Assembly: GCA_903919215.1 (NCBI GenBank)
Contig: CAIXHI010000296.1
Span: 1 to 18,765 of the forward strand
DNA from: an uncultured Acidimicrobiaceae bacterium
GTDB taxonomy: Bacteria; Actinomycetota; Acidimicrobiia; Acidimicrobiales; Ilumatobacteraceae
Length of the DNA stretch: 18,765 bases
Reading direction: 5' to 3'
In this document: positions 8,092-14,817 of the stretch, piece after piece
Numbering within the stretch: the stretch's first letter is position 1
Layout of the letters: each line of letters begins with the position of its first letter
Notes under the pieces: generated by a model
Told to the model about the DNA's origin: nothing
Databases searched by the model: none
The model's input: only the letters and a program-made list of their open reading frames with translations
Position numbers and translations under genes: made by a program

Positions 8092-8766
8092 ATGGCTGGC
8101 ACTTCGAGCACCACGGCGGAAATTCCCGAAGACGAAAGCCCCGAGTTTCCTGCAGCGAACTACCGGCAACCGGCGGACGAGCTAGGGCCACGGGCACAGC
8201 GGACGATCGCGCGCATCGTCGAGGCAACCCGCGAGGTGTTCCTCACCCACGGGTACTCCGGCACCACGATCGACGAGATCGCGCGAGCCGCCGACGTCTC
8301 GCGCGCGTCGTTCTACACGTACTTCCCGTCCAAGCGTGAAGTGCTGTTTGCTGTGGGAGCCCGCGCGGTGAATGACACCAGTCGCGTGTTGCGCCGCCTT
8401 CCCACTGCGGGCACCACGATCGTCGGGCTACGCGAGTGGGTACGCGAGTACTTCGTGTTGCTCGACGCTCACGGCGCGTTCGCATTCGCCTGGACCCAGG
8501 CCGCGCACGAGGACGAAGCCATCCGTACCGCCGGCATGAAGGGCCACCTCGAGCTCAGCAGGGAGTTCGGCGAGATGCTCGCCGAATCCGCCGGCAAGCC
8601 GCGCTCGGACACCACCGAACTCGGCGTGGCGATGTTCAGCCTGCTCGAGCGCAGCTGGTCGTACACCCACCTGTACGGAGCCCACCTCGATCGCGACGCG
8701 CTCGAAGAGTCGGCCACCGCGTGTATCTGGGGCGCTGCCCGCCAGGTACCCGGCAAGCGCCGCTGA
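8092..8766 (+). CDS. TetR-family transcriptional regulator
   Basis: This 224-residue protein has a classic N-terminal TetR helix-turn-helix: RIVEATREVFLTHGYSGTTI (41-60), then DEIARAADVSRASFYTYFPSK (61-81). This follows a polar, probably disordered leader of about 35 residues. The C-terminal helical domain should bind an effector, most likely an acyl-CoA or other pathway intermediate given the neighbours. TetR proteins act as dimers on short palindromes. The gene starts seven bases after the dyad at 8070, and five related dyads stand before the other units of the cluster, so it is the obvious local repressor. It is co-directional with two thioesterase genes, the first only 13 bp downstream. 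The call is firm; regulon and ligand are inferred. Confidence 0.93.
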   Translation: MAGTSSTTAEIPEDESPEFPAANYRQPADELGPRAQRTIARIVEATREVFLTHGYSGTTIDEIARAADVSRASFYTYFPSKREVLFAVGARAVNDTSRVLRRLPTAGTTIVGLREWVREYFVLLDAHGAFAFAWTQAAHEDEAIRTAGMKGHLELSREFGEMLAESAGKPRSDTTELGVAMFSLLERSWSYTHLYGAHLDRDALEESATACIWGAARQVPGKRR

Positions 8767-8779
8767 GAGCCCGATTCAG

Positions 8780-9613
8780 ATGTCCACCACCGAACTGTTC
8801 CGCCTCGACCCGACCGACGAGCCCACGCGCTTCACATGGGAACCGTCGCCGTATCTGCTCACACCGGGCAGCACGCTGCAGGGCGGCGCCGTGCTCGGCG
8901 CGGCGGCAACGGCGTTGTCCACCGTTACCGGCCGGCCACTGCTGTGGGCGACTGCGCAATACCTGTCGTACGCAGCCGGCACCGAGCGCTGCACACTCGA
9001 CGTCACGGTGGAAGTCGCCGGCCACAACACCACCCAGGCGAGATGTGTCGTCACCCGCGACGGGCACGAAATCGTCACCACCCACGCCGCGCTCGGCGAG
9101 CGCACGATGGAGCACGACGGTGTCTGGGCCGTAATGCCTGAGGTACCCAGCCCGGATGCATGCCCGTCATACGGCGTGTTTGTTCCCAGCGACGACGACT
9201 TCTCCGGGCTGATCGACATCCGCCTGGCTCGCGGCCGCACCCCCCGGGAACTCGACGGCACCCCAGGCGACGGATGGTGGGCGGCATGGTTCCGCGTTGG
9301 CAGCGGGATGCACCCGATGGGCGTGGGAGAATTGGCGGTCATCAGCGACTTCGCTCCGATGGCCATCTCCGAAGCGCTCGGACTCGCGTACACGGGCAAC
9401 AGCCTGGACAACACGATCCGCATGGGCCATACGGTGCCCACCGAATGGGTGTTGTTATCTGTGCACGTCAATCACATCGTCAACGGCTTCGGCCACGTGA
9501 ACGCAGACCTGTGGGCTCAGGACCGCACCCTGCTGGCTCAGGGCAGTCAGAGCGCCGTGGTGCGCGAGAACACGCTGCTGCGCAGACTCATGGTGCATGA
9601 TGCCGCCGACTGA
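8780..9613 (+). CDS. TesB-like acyl-CoA thioesterase (double hotdog), paralogue 1
   Basis: This 277-residue protein resembles acyl-CoA thioesterase II, with two hotdog domains that hydrolyse acyl-CoA to free acid and CoA. The N-terminal domain shows TLQGGAVLGAAATAL (32-46), then AQYLSYAA and the long strand LDVTVEVAGHNTTQARCVV (73-91). The C-terminal domain contains VISDFAPMAISEAL, whose Asp190 matches the position of catalytic Asp204 of E. coli TesB by eye, and SLDNT (208-212). It follows tetR by 13 bp and overlaps the next gene, a close paralogue. It may drain CoA esters, or hydrolyse a pathway intermediate so that the product can leave the cell. Substrate range is not visible. Confidence 0.82.
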   Translation: MSTTELFRLDPTDEPTRFTWEPSPYLLTPGSTLQGGAVLGAAATALSTVTGRPLLWATAQYLSYAAGTERCTLDVTVEVAGHNTTQARCVVTRDGHEIVTTHAALGERTMEHDGVWAVMPEVPSPDACPSYGVFVPSDDDFSGLIDIRLARGRTPRELDGTPGDGWWAAWFRVGSGMHPMGVGELAVISDFAPMAISEALGLAYTGNSLDNTIRMGHTVPTEWVLLSVHVNHIVNGFGHVNADLWAQDRTLLAQGSQSAVVRENTLLRRLMVHDAAD

Positions 9614-10433
9614 ACTGTTCGCCCCTACCGTCACCGACCGCCCCGACCGGTTCACGTGGGTGCCGTCACCGCTGCTGTACATCCCCGCAGGCACACTGCA
9701 GGGTGGGGCCGCATTGGGCGTTGCCGCGGCGGCCATGGAGCACGTGACAGGTCGCCCGTTGGTGTGGGCGACCGGCCAGTACCTGTCGTTCGCTGCACGC
9801 GGTGGTGAGATCACGTTCGACGTCACCGTCGAAGTTGCTGGGTACAACACCACACAAGCGCGTTGCATCGTCGCGAAGGACGGCAACGAGATCCTCACTG
9901 TGCACGGGGCCTTCGGTAGTCGCGAGATGCAGGTCGGAGGAGTGTGGGCGCTCATGCCTGATGTACCGCAGCCTGAGAACTGCCCCGAGTTCGACTTCTT
10001 CCCGCGCGGCAACGGTGACCTCGCCGATCTCACCGATGTGCGCCTCGCCCGCGGCCGACAGTTCGCCGACCTCGACGGGACGCGCACCGACGGCAACTTC
10101 GTGCTGTGGCTACGCGTTGGCGAAGGTGTGCACGACACGTCCGTCGCCGAGCTCACGTTCATCGGCGATTTCATGCCGCTCGGTTTTGCCAACGTGTTGG
10201 GGCAGCCCTACACCGGACGCAGCGTCGACAACACGGTGCGCGCTGGCACTCTGGCGCCCACCGAATGGGTCATGCTCTCCGTGCACGTGAACCAGATCGT
10301 GCACGGCCACGGCCACGGCCACGCGAACCTGTGGGCGCAGGACGGCACCCTGCTGGGCCAGGTGAGCCAGACAGCTGGCATGCACCTGCGAGCACAGGTG
10401 CTCGAGCGCGGCACCCCGCGCAACGCCGTCTGA
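9597..10433 (+). CDS. TesB-like acyl-CoA thioesterase (double hotdog), paralogue 2
   Basis: This 278-residue tandem paralogue of the preceding gene shares blocks such as TLQGGA, VTGRPL, QYLSFAA, DVTVEVAGYNTTQARC and LARGR in the same order. The putative catalytic Asp is kept at 191 (IGDFMPL). It overlaps its neighbour by 17 bp; ATG 9597 and ATG 9600 are equally possible starts. A short His-Gly run (four alternating His, residues 236-242) replaces the NGFGHVN of paralogue 1 and comes from a 6-bp tandem repeat. The pair may form a heteromer or have split substrate ranges. An inverted repeat (GCCGTC T GACGGC) surrounds the stop, but its loop is too small for a terminator. Confidence 0.82.
   Translation: MMPPTELFAPTVTDRPDRFTWVPSPLLYIPAGTLQGGAALGVAAAAMEHVTGRPLVWATGQYLSFAARGGEITFDVTVEVAGYNTTQARCIVAKDGNEILTVHGAFGSREMQVGGVWALMPDVPQPENCPEFDFFPRGNGDLADLTDVRLARGRQFADLDGTRTDGNFVLWLRVGEGVHDTSVAELTFIGDFMPLGFANVLGQPYTGRSVDNTVRAGTLAPTEWVMLSVHVNQIVHGHGHGHANLWAQDGTLLGQVSQTAGMHLRAQVLERGTPRNAV
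10302..10323 (+). repeat. CACGGC hexanucleotide repeat inside thioesterase 2
   Basis: The unit CACGGC is repeated three full times plus four bases. In frame it encodes His-Gly-His-Gly-His-Gly-His. It is absent from the paralogous position of thioesterase 1. Confidence 0.85.
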
Positions 10434-10482
10434 CGGCGGCACCGGTTGGACCGTCCGCGGCATGCCTGCACTACTGTGCCGA

Positions 10483-10498
10483 TTGACACAATTGTCAA
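10483..10498. promoter_or_regulatory. Putative TetR operator, copy c (perfect arms)
   Basis: The site reads TTGACA CAAT TGTCAA, with all six arm positions paired, making it the most symmetric of the six copies. It lies 38 bp before the crotonase ATG at 10537. A TACTGT box (possible -10) sits just upstream at 10472-10477, so a bound repressor would cover the transcription start. Confidence 0.65.
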
Positions 10499-10536
10499 GA
10501 GCGATACCGCGCCCGCATCTGCACTGGAGACCTGAG

Positions 10537-11304
10537 ATGGCCTACGTACCCACGCCCGACATCATCATCGAACACGACGGCCCGGTGGCCATCATCACGC
10601 TGAACCAGCCCGAGCAGCGCAACGCGTTCTCCGACGCGATGCATGACGGTATGCAGGAGATCTGGACCCACCTGGCCAAGGATCGCTCGGTGAGGGCGAT
10701 CGTGATCACCGGCGCCGGCAAGGCGTTCAGCGCCGGCGGCAACATCCCCGGCTTCATCCGCTCGTACGAAGACCCGATCCATCGCGCGGAGTCGATGCGT
10801 GGCGCGCAGCGTCTACTCGACGCGATGCTCGAGTGCCCGATCCCGATGATCTCTGCCGTCAACGGTCCGGCCGTTGGCCTCGGCTGCAGCGTCGCCACCT
10901 CGTGCGACGTGGTGCTCATCGCCGAAAGCACGTTCATGGCCGACACTCATGTGCCGATCGGCCTCGTGGCCGGTGACGGCGGCGCGGTGCAGTGGCCCGT
11001 GCTGATGGGCATGCTGCAGGCCAAGTACTACCTGATGACCGGCGACCGCATCCCCGCCGCCAAGTGCGTCGAGTTGGGTCTGGCCACGTTCGCCGTGCCG
11101 GACGACCAGCTGATGACCGAGGCCATGCGCATCGCCAACCGCCTCGCGGCGCAGCCGATGCAGGCCATCCAGGAGACCAAGCGTGCGCTGAACCTGCACA
11201 TCCAGCAGGCCGTGCGCCTGGTGTCGCCGTTCGCCAACGCTGCCGAGGAAGCGTCGTTCAACACCGACGACATCCGCAAGACCATCGAGGGTTTCAAGAA
11301 GTAG
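10537..11304 (+). CDS. Enoyl-CoA hydratase/isomerase family protein lacking both catalytic Glu
   Basis: This 255-residue crotonase-fold protein shows VAIITLNQPEQRNAFSDAM (17-35), the oxyanion segment FSAGGNIPGF (64-73), VNGPAVGLGCSVATSCD (108-124) and DTHVPIGLVAGDGG (136-149). Aligned by eye to rat enoyl-CoA hydratase, Glu144 is replaced by Ser118 and Glu164 by His138, and an acidic Asp147 appears in the GDGG turn. A simple hydratase mechanism is therefore unlikely; isomerase, hydrolase or C-C lyase chemistry is possible within this superfamily. The start is ATG 10537, with GGAG seven bases upstream. It has its own operator and is followed by a strong hairpin, so it is probably monocistronic. 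Confidence 0.88.
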   Translation: MAYVPTPDIIIEHDGPVAIITLNQPEQRNAFSDAMHDGMQEIWTHLAKDRSVRAIVITGAGKAFSAGGNIPGFIRSYEDPIHRAESMRGAQRLLDAMLECPIPMISAVNGPAVGLGCSVATSCDVVLIAESTFMADTHVPIGLVAGDGGAVQWPVLMGMLQAKYYLMTGDRIPAAKCVELGLATFAVPDDQLMTEAMRIANRLAAQPMQAIQETKRALNLHIQQAVRLVSPFANAAEEASFNTDDIRKTIEGFKK

Positions 11305-11315
11305 CTCGCCCGGCC

Positions 11316-11348
11316 GCCTTCAGCGCACGGGTGGACGGCGCTGAAGGC
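11316..11348 (+). terminator. Hairpin terminator after crotonase 2
   Basis: Arms GCCTTCAGCGC (11316-11326) and GCGCTGAAGGC (11338-11348) pair perfectly over 11 bp around an 11-base loop. A second copy of the right-arm core, GCTGAAGGC, follows directly, so two alternative stems can form. No T-run follows, which is common for GC-rich actinobacterial hairpins. Confidence 0.65.
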
Positions 11349-11387
11349 GCTGAAGGCGGGCCTGGTCGCGCCCAAGGTCGACTGCGC

Positions 11388-11403
11388 TTGACAGTACCGT
11401 CAG
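11388..11403. promoter_or_regulatory. Putative TetR operator, copy d
   Basis: The site reads TTGACA GTAC CGTCAG, with the four central arm positions paired. It lies 44 bp before the GTG start of the SDR-thiolase-dehydrogenase operon and 30 bp before a TAGAGT -10-like box, in the usual range for an upstream operator. Confidence 0.58.
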
Positions 11404-11433
11404 CGAAACTTCCACGGGGCGAACCGCGCGGCA

Positions 11434-11439
11434 TAGAGT
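11434..11439 (+). promoter_or_regulatory. Candidate -10 box, leaderless GTG start
   Basis: TAGAGT (TAnnnT) ends eight bases before GTG 11448, and no ribosome binding site precedes that GTG. The spacing fits transcription starting at the first base of the codon. No clear -35 box is seen at 17 bp. Confidence 0.45.
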
Positions 11440-11447
11440 CAGACCTC

Positions 11448-12344
11448 GTGACTCAGAACCGTATGTGTGAAGGCCGTGTGTGCATCGTCACCGGCGCAGG
11501 CCGTGGCATTGGCCGCGAATACGCCCTCCTCCTGGCGCATCATGGCGCCAAGGTGGTCGTCAACGATCTCGGCGCCAGCCGCGATGGTGTGGGCGGCGAC
11601 GCTGGCCCCGCGCAGGACGTCGCCAACGAGATCATCGCTGCTGGAGGCGAAGCCGTCGCCAACACCAGCGACGTCAGCAGCCTCGAGGGCGCTCAGGCGA
11701 TGGTGCAGCAGGCGATCGACAGTTTCGGTGGCCTCGATGTCATCGTCAACAACGCTGGCATCCTGCGCGACCGCATGTTGTTCTCGATGACCGAACTTGA
11801 GTGGGACTCCGTCATCAAGGTGCACCTCAAGGGCACCTGGGCACCCAGCCGCGTCGCCTCCGAGTACTGGCGCAACCGCGCCAAGGAGGGCCTCGCCAAC
11901 GATGCCCGCATCATCAACACCACGTCGGTCGCCGGTCTCTACGCCAACATGGGCCAAACCAACTACGGCGCAGCCAAGGCCGGCATCGCCGCCTTCACGC
12001 AGATCGCCGCCGAGGAACTCGCCCGCTATGGCGTCACCGCCAACGCGATCGCACCTGGCGCACTCACCCGCCTCACCGAAGACCTCGGGCTGCCGGAAGA
12101 GATGATGAGCAAGTTCGGCCCCGAGTGGGTGGCCCCGGTCATCGTGTGGCTCGCCTCTGCCGACTCCAAGGACGTCACCGGCCAGGTCATCGAGGCCTCG
12201 GGCATGATCCTCGGTATCGCCGAGGGCTGGCACCGTGGCCCCAACACCGACAACCCGCCCACCGACCCGACTGAGGTCGGCACGATGGTGCGCAAGTTCA
12301 TTTCCGAGATGCGCCCGCGTTCCACGTGGGCCGACGTCAGCTGA
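11448..12344 (+). CDS. SDR dehydrogenase, Hsd4A/MFE-2-like
   Basis: This 298-residue SDR carries TGAGRGIG at 15-22, VVVNDLG (36-42) with the glycine/aspartate-rich insert that follows in the MFE-2 family, NNAG at 101-104, His126 in VHLKG, and the catalytic Ser160, Tyr173, Lys177. This pattern closely follows the (3R)-hydroxyacyl-CoA dehydrogenase part of MFE-2 and the actinobacterial Hsd4A proteins, which oxidise both 17-hydroxysteroids and hydroxyacyl-CoAs. Oxidation of a 3-hydroxyacyl-CoA just before the thiolase encoded next is the natural role. The start is GTG 11448, supported by the -10 box; an in-frame ATG at 11463 is the alternative and would still keep the Rossmann motif. The family is sure, the substrate inferred. 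Confidence 0.88.
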   Translation: MTQNRMCEGRVCIVTGAGRGIGREYALLLAHHGAKVVVNDLGASRDGVGGDAGPAQDVANEIIAAGGEAVANTSDVSSLEGAQAMVQQAIDSFGGLDVIVNNAGILRDRMLFSMTELEWDSVIKVHLKGTWAPSRVASEYWRNRAKEGLANDARIINTTSVAGLYANMGQTNYGAAKAGIAAFTQIAAEELARYGVTANAIAPGALTRLTEDLGLPEEMMSKFGPEWVAPVIVWLASADSKDVTGQVIEASGMILGIAEGWHRGPNTDNPPTDPTEVGTMVRKFISEMRPRSTWADVS

Positions 12345-12370
12345 ACAACTCCGATCGAAAAGGATCACTC

Positions 12371-13600
12371 ATGACCGAAGCATGGATCATCGACGGGGTG
12401 CGTTCACCCCGTGGCAAGGGCAAGTCGAACGGTGCGCTGCACCACATTCACCCGCAGGAGAACCTCGCGCAGGTGCTCAACGCGCTCGCTGCCCGCACCG
12501 GCATCGACAAGTCGCTGGTCGACGACGTCATCGTCGGCAACGGCAACCCGTCGGGTGACCACAGCGGCTGCATCGGCCGCATGGCAGTGCTCGCTGCCGG
12601 CTGGCCCGTCGAGGCGCCCGGCATGACCCTTAACCGCTTCTGCGGCTCGGGCCAGCAGGCCGTCACCTTCGCGGCCATGGGCATCCAGGCCGGTCACCAA
12701 GACCTCGTGGTCGGTGGCGGCGTCGAATCGATGTCGCGCTGGCCGGTCGACAACGCCCCGCCCGACTTCACGTCCGGCAACTCGGCGCTGCGCGAACTGC
12801 ACCCGTTGGTGCCTCAGGGCATCTCCGCCGACCTGATCGCCACGATCGAGGGTTTCACCCGCGCCGATGTCGATGCGTTCGCGCTGGAGAGCCAGAAGCG
12901 TGCCGCAATCGCGATGGCCGAAGGCCGTTTCGAAAAGAGCGTGGTCCCGATCCACAACCCCGATGGTTCAGTGGCCCTCGCCGTCGACGAGTTCCCGCGT
13001 CCGTCCACCACGATCGAGGGCCTCGGCCAGCTGCAGCCGTCCTTCAGCCAAATGGGCACGATGATCTTCGAGGGCTACGACAAGTCGTTCGACGAGATGT
13101 GCAAGCAGGTGTACCCGCAGATCAGCGCAGTCAACCACGTGCACCACGCCGGCAACTCGTCGGGTGTCGTCGATGGGGCGTCGGCAGTACTGCTCGCCTC
13201 ACCCGACTTCGCCAGGGCCCACGGCCTCAAGCCGCGTGCTCGCGTCGTCACCAGCGCCGTCGCCGCTGCCGAGCCGGTCATCATGCTCACGGCCCCCGGC
13301 CCGTCGGCGCTCAAGGCGCTGAAGCGTGCCGGTATGACCGTCGCCGACATCGACCTGTGGGAGATCAACGAGGCGTTCGCGGCCATCCCGATGAAGGCCA
13401 TCCGCGACCTCAACATCGATCCCGCCAAGGTGAACGTCAACGGTGGCGCGATCGCCCTCGGCCACCCCATCGGTGCCAGCGGCGCGATGCTCATCCAGAC
13501 CGCACTCGACGAACTCGAGCGCACGGACAAGCAGATCGCACTGATCACGATGTGCACTGGTGGCGGTATGGGCACTGCCACCATCATCGAACGCATCTGA
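12371..13600 (+). CDS. Acetyl-CoA acetyltransferase (thiolase), FadA5/FadA6-like
   Basis: This 409-residue thiolase cleaves a 3-oxoacyl-CoA with CoA to give acetyl- or propionyl-CoA and a shortened acyl-CoA. The nucleophile is Cys91 in NRFCGSGQQA. The catalytic His365 lies in GGAIALGHPIGASGA, and the second cysteine is Cys395 in CTGGGMG. The NEAF motif (WEINEAFAAIPMKA) is present. All catalytic residues are intact and the length is normal. The start is ATG 12371, with AAAAGGA upstream, 26 bp after the SDR stop. Position after a hydroxyacyl-CoA dehydrogenase and before an acyl-CoA dehydrogenase pair makes this operon a nearly complete beta-oxidation round, lacking a hydratase. Confidence 0.94.
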   Translation: MTEAWIIDGVRSPRGKGKSNGALHHIHPQENLAQVLNALAARTGIDKSLVDDVIVGNGNPSGDHSGCIGRMAVLAAGWPVEAPGMTLNRFCGSGQQAVTFAAMGIQAGHQDLVVGGGVESMSRWPVDNAPPDFTSGNSALRELHPLVPQGISADLIATIEGFTRADVDAFALESQKRAAIAMAEGRFEKSVVPIHNPDGSVALAVDEFPRPSTTIEGLGQLQPSFSQMGTMIFEGYDKSFDEMCKQVYPQISAVNHVHHAGNSSGVVDGASAVLLASPDFARAHGLKPRARVVTSAVAAAEPVIMLTAPGPSALKALKRAGMTVADIDLWEINEAFAAIPMKAIRDLNIDPAKVNVNGGAIALGHPIGASGAMLIQTALDELERTDKQIALITMCTGGGMGTATIIERI

Positions 13601-13602
13601 CA

Positions 13603-13642
13603 CCCTGCTCCTGACCCCCTGCTCCTGACCCCCTGCACCTGA
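13603..13642 (+). repeat. 14-bp tandem repeat between thiolase and acyl-CoA dehydrogenase
   Basis: Three copies of a CCCTGCTCCTGACC-type unit follow the thiolase stop, the third with one change (CTCC to CACC). TGA recurs every 14 bp, at 13612, 13626 and 13640. With the true stop at 13598 the triplets fall in all three forward frames. No gene lies in the repeat. Confidence 0.85.
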
Positions 13643-13653
13643 ACGGCAACCAC

Positions 13654-14817
13654 ATGATCGAGTTCGACTACTCCGAGCTCACGCCGTCCGAGCGTGCGCT
13701 ACAGGCCGAGGTGCGCGAGTTCCTCGACCGCGAACTGCCACACGGCAGCTACCACCCGGCGCTCGGCTTCCATGCCGACAAAGACCCCGAGTTCAGCCGC
13801 AAGCTGGGCGCACAGGGTTACCTGGGCATGTCGTTGCCGAAGCGGTACGGAGGGCACGAGCGCAGTGCGGTGGATCGCTTCGTCGTCACCGAAGAACTGC
13901 TGCGTCGCGGTGCCCCAGTGGGTCACCACTGGGTCGCCGACCGCCAGTCCGGACCGGTGATCGCCAAGTTCGGCACGGAGCACCAGAAGGAACGGTTCAT
14001 CCCCGGCATCGCTCGTGGAGAGTTGTCGTTCTGTATCGGTATGTCCGAACCCGATAGCGGTAGCGACCTCGCCTCGGTGGCCACCAAGGCCACCCGCGAC
14101 GGTGACGGTTGGGTGCTGGAGGGTCGCAAGATCTGGACCACGTTCGCCCACCTGCACGACTGGGCGATCGTGCTGTGTCGCAGCACGCCGGTGGCCGAAC
14201 TCACCGACAAGCGCCAGGGCATGTCGCAGTTCATCGTCGATCTCAAGTCGCCGGGCCTCACCGCCACACCGATCCCGTTCATCGATGGCACCTCCGACTT
14301 CTGCGAGGTCGAGCTCGACCAGGTTTTCGTCCCCGACGAACTGGTACTCGGCAGCATCGGCCAGGGTTGGGCGCAGAACACGTCCGAACTCGCCTACGAG
14401 CGCGGCGGTCCCGACCGTTGGCTCAGCAGCTACACACTGCTCGCCGAACTGCTGCGGCTACATGAGCAACAGCCACTTCCGGACCGCGTCGCCGACGTGC
14501 TCGGCGACGCGCTGGCGAACTACTGGGTGCTGCACTCGCTGTCGCTCTCGGTGGCACGCAGCATCGACTCGGGTGGCGCACCCGCCGTCGAGTCGTCGCT
14601 CGTCAAGGAGATGGGTACGCGCTTCGAGCAGGACGTCGTCACTGCCATCAACGGCATCGTCGACGAAGCGCCGAACATGGCCGACACATCGGCGTTCATC
14701 CGCTTGCTCATCTCGGCCACCCTCGCCGCCCCGTCGTTCACCATCCGCGGCGGCACCAACGAGGTGCTCCGCTCTGTGGCCGCCAAGGGCCTCCAGCCTT
14801 CCGGAGGAAAGCGATGA
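13654..14817 (+). CDS. Acyl-CoA dehydrogenase, large (FadE-type) subunit 3
   Basis: This 387-residue acyl-CoA dehydrogenase contains YLGMSLPKRYGG (56-67), the FAD/substrate loop SEPDSGSD (131-138) and GRKIWTT (157-163), with IRGGTNEVLR near 364-373. The medium-chain catalytic Glu position is Gly, and no R-x-Q-F-G motif is present; the gene that follows supplies that motif. It is therefore the large half of a heteromeric dehydrogenase like FadE26/27 or FadE28/29. The start is ATG 13654; no strong ribosome binding site is seen, so expression may depend on read-through from the thiolase gene 53 bp upstream. Its stop overlaps the small-subunit ATG by four bases. Confidence 0.9.
   Translation: MIEFDYSELTPSERALQAEVREFLDRELPHGSYHPALGFHADKDPEFSRKLGAQGYLGMSLPKRYGGHERSAVDRFVVTEELLRRGAPVGHHWVADRQSGPVIAKFGTEHQKERFIPGIARGELSFCIGMSEPDSGSDLASVATKATRDGDGWVLEGRKIWTTFAHLHDWAIVLCRSTPVAELTDKRQGMSQFIVDLKSPGLTATPIPFIDGTSDFCEVELDQVFVPDELVLGSIGQGWAQNTSELAYERGGPDRWLSSYTLLAELLRLHEQQPLPDRVADVLGDALANYWVLHSLSLSVARSIDSGGAPAVESSLVKEMGTRFEQDVVTAINGIVDEAPNMADTSAFIRLLISATLAAPSFTIRGGTNEVLRSVAAKGLQPSGGKR

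Noticed and set aside
10425..10437. Inverted repeat GCCGTC T GACGGC at the thioesterase 2 stop, considered as a terminator
   Set aside because: A one-base loop cannot form that hairpin fully and there is no T-run; it is probably chance in GC-rich sequence.
13603..13642. 14-bp repeats considered as a CRISPR or attachment site
   Set aside because: The units are contiguous with no spacers, too short, and no integrase or cas gene is nearby.
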